Of a stretch of 64,000 nt of DNA, positions 63,359 through 64,000 are shown one piece after another. The notes below the pieces were generated by a model, which was given only the letters and a program-made list of their open reading frames with translations, had not been told where the DNA came from and did no database searches. The position numbers and the translations under genes are program-made. Within the stretch, counting starts at the first letter, position 1. Each line of letters opens with the position of its first letter. The DNA is from Phascolomyces articulosus (Eukaryota; Mucoromycota; Mucoromycetes; Mucorales; Lichtheimiaceae): NCBI GenBank assembly GCA_025677815.1, contig JAIXMP010000007.1:62001-126000 (forward strand). The letters run 5' to 3'.

Positions 63359-64000
63359 ATGCTGTCAAAACAAGAAGGATCGTCAAAAACGTAAAACAGA
63401 ATCTTCCTCAGAGCCTCCATCAAAATGTCATGTAGCAAGCTTTCTCAATCAAAATGCATCACGTTCCATCATGGATTCTGTAGAATTTCGGAAGAGTGTA
63501 TTATCAAAAATTCAGGATACGCTTGAACAAGGTCATATTGACAAAGTGATTCAGCAATCAGCTATTCTTATGGACGAGTTGAATGAACTAATGATCTGCA
63601 AAATCAAACTTCAAATGAAGGCATGTAGGAACAGAGAGAAATTTACCAAACAACTAAAACATGCCGAAGAACTTATTCGAATAACACCCAAAGACCCTGA
63701 AGGATATCTTAATGCATGTTAAGTGTTTTCTATACTCGCTGTTGCTAAAGCTGGAATGGCTGAGTTGAAAAATGTCTTGGAGGGAGGGAGTGCTCAATCG
63801 ATATTAATTTATGGCATACTGCAACCCAAAAACCCCTAGTGTACTGTGAAGAGGCGATGTCTCGTATAGTAAAACGTGTCAATTTTTTTTTTGCTCAACT
63901 CCTCTATGACCTTGCTTGCAAAGTGACTGATCATTTGTCAGAAGAATCTCTCATTGGATGCTCACAAGTCTCACGTACATGGTGAGATCGTATATTACAT
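63359..64000 (+). pseudogene. Decayed F-box gene, copy 2 (runs off the window)
   Basis: Paralogue of the minus-strand copy at 17980-19969. Shared order: an ATG (63359-63361) followed by a Lys/Arg/Ser-rich head, SFLNQNASRSIMDSVEFRKS, IQDTLEQGHIDKVIQQ, KQLKHAEELIRITPKDPEGYL, then DLACKVTDHL and CSQVSRTW of the F-box. Damage: an extra A in the A run near 63386-63390 shifts the frame after the ATG; TAA at 63720-63722 where copy 1 has CAA; frame loss between about 63740 and 63890; and TGA at 63983-63985 right after SRTW. Probably non-functional, though the 3' part is outside the window. Confidence 0.7.

Overview
The window is eukaryotic and almost certainly from an early-diverging fungus of the Mucoromycota, probably Mucorales. 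The DNA is AT-rich. Genes are cut by many short introns (about 50-190 nt, GTAAGT/GTATGT...TAG). The gene set is fungal: a group-X-like hybrid histidine kinase, a PMCA-type calcium ATPase, a Pgc1-like phosphodiesterase and NOT4. It also includes muskelin and a FAM192A/NIP30 homologue, which budding yeast lacks. Genus is not assigned.

Layout. 1-6.7 kb: 3' part of a large hybrid histidine kinase. 7.5-10.6 kb: a small unrecognised ORF, then the La RNA-binding protein and a FAM192A/PSME3IP1-like protein, divergent from a 176-bp promoter gap. 11.9-15.1 kb: repeat-damaged land. It holds a decayed PD-(D/E)XK-like gene broken by a 177-bp CACTA-like MITE, a second MITE of the same type, a pair of inverted palindromic repeats and a possible histidine-phosphatase relic. 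15.7-28.6 kb: three paralogous cysteine-type (omega-like) GSTs with shared intron positions, one inverted relative to the others. Between them lie a decayed F-box/LRR gene, EMC4 and a small putative membrane protein. 29-38.2 kb: muskelin, a cytochrome b561-domain protein, a GDPD phospholipase and eEF1B. 39.3-43.7 kb: P-type Ca2+-ATPase. 46.8-47.6 kb: myosin regulatory light chain. 52.4-55 kb: NOT4 ubiquitin ligase. 60.3-63 kb: an LctP/LldP-type lactate permease of bacterial family type, split into nine exons including an 11-nt micro-exon. 63.4 kb to the end: a second decayed copy of the F-box gene.

Most genes are unrelated housekeeping functions: signalling, RNA processing, translation, membrane-protein biogenesis, calcium export, lipid turnover and actomyosin. 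Visible local relationships are the GST paralogue cluster, the F-box pseudogene pair about 44 kb apart, and the repeat insertions at 12.4-13.5 kb. Large gaps (24.2-27.3, 43.7-46.8, 47.6-52.4 and 55-60.3 kb) hold mainly AT-rich DNA, microsatellites and homopolymer runs. Exon limits were read by eye from splice sites and frame continuity. Family names come from recognising motifs, not from database searches.
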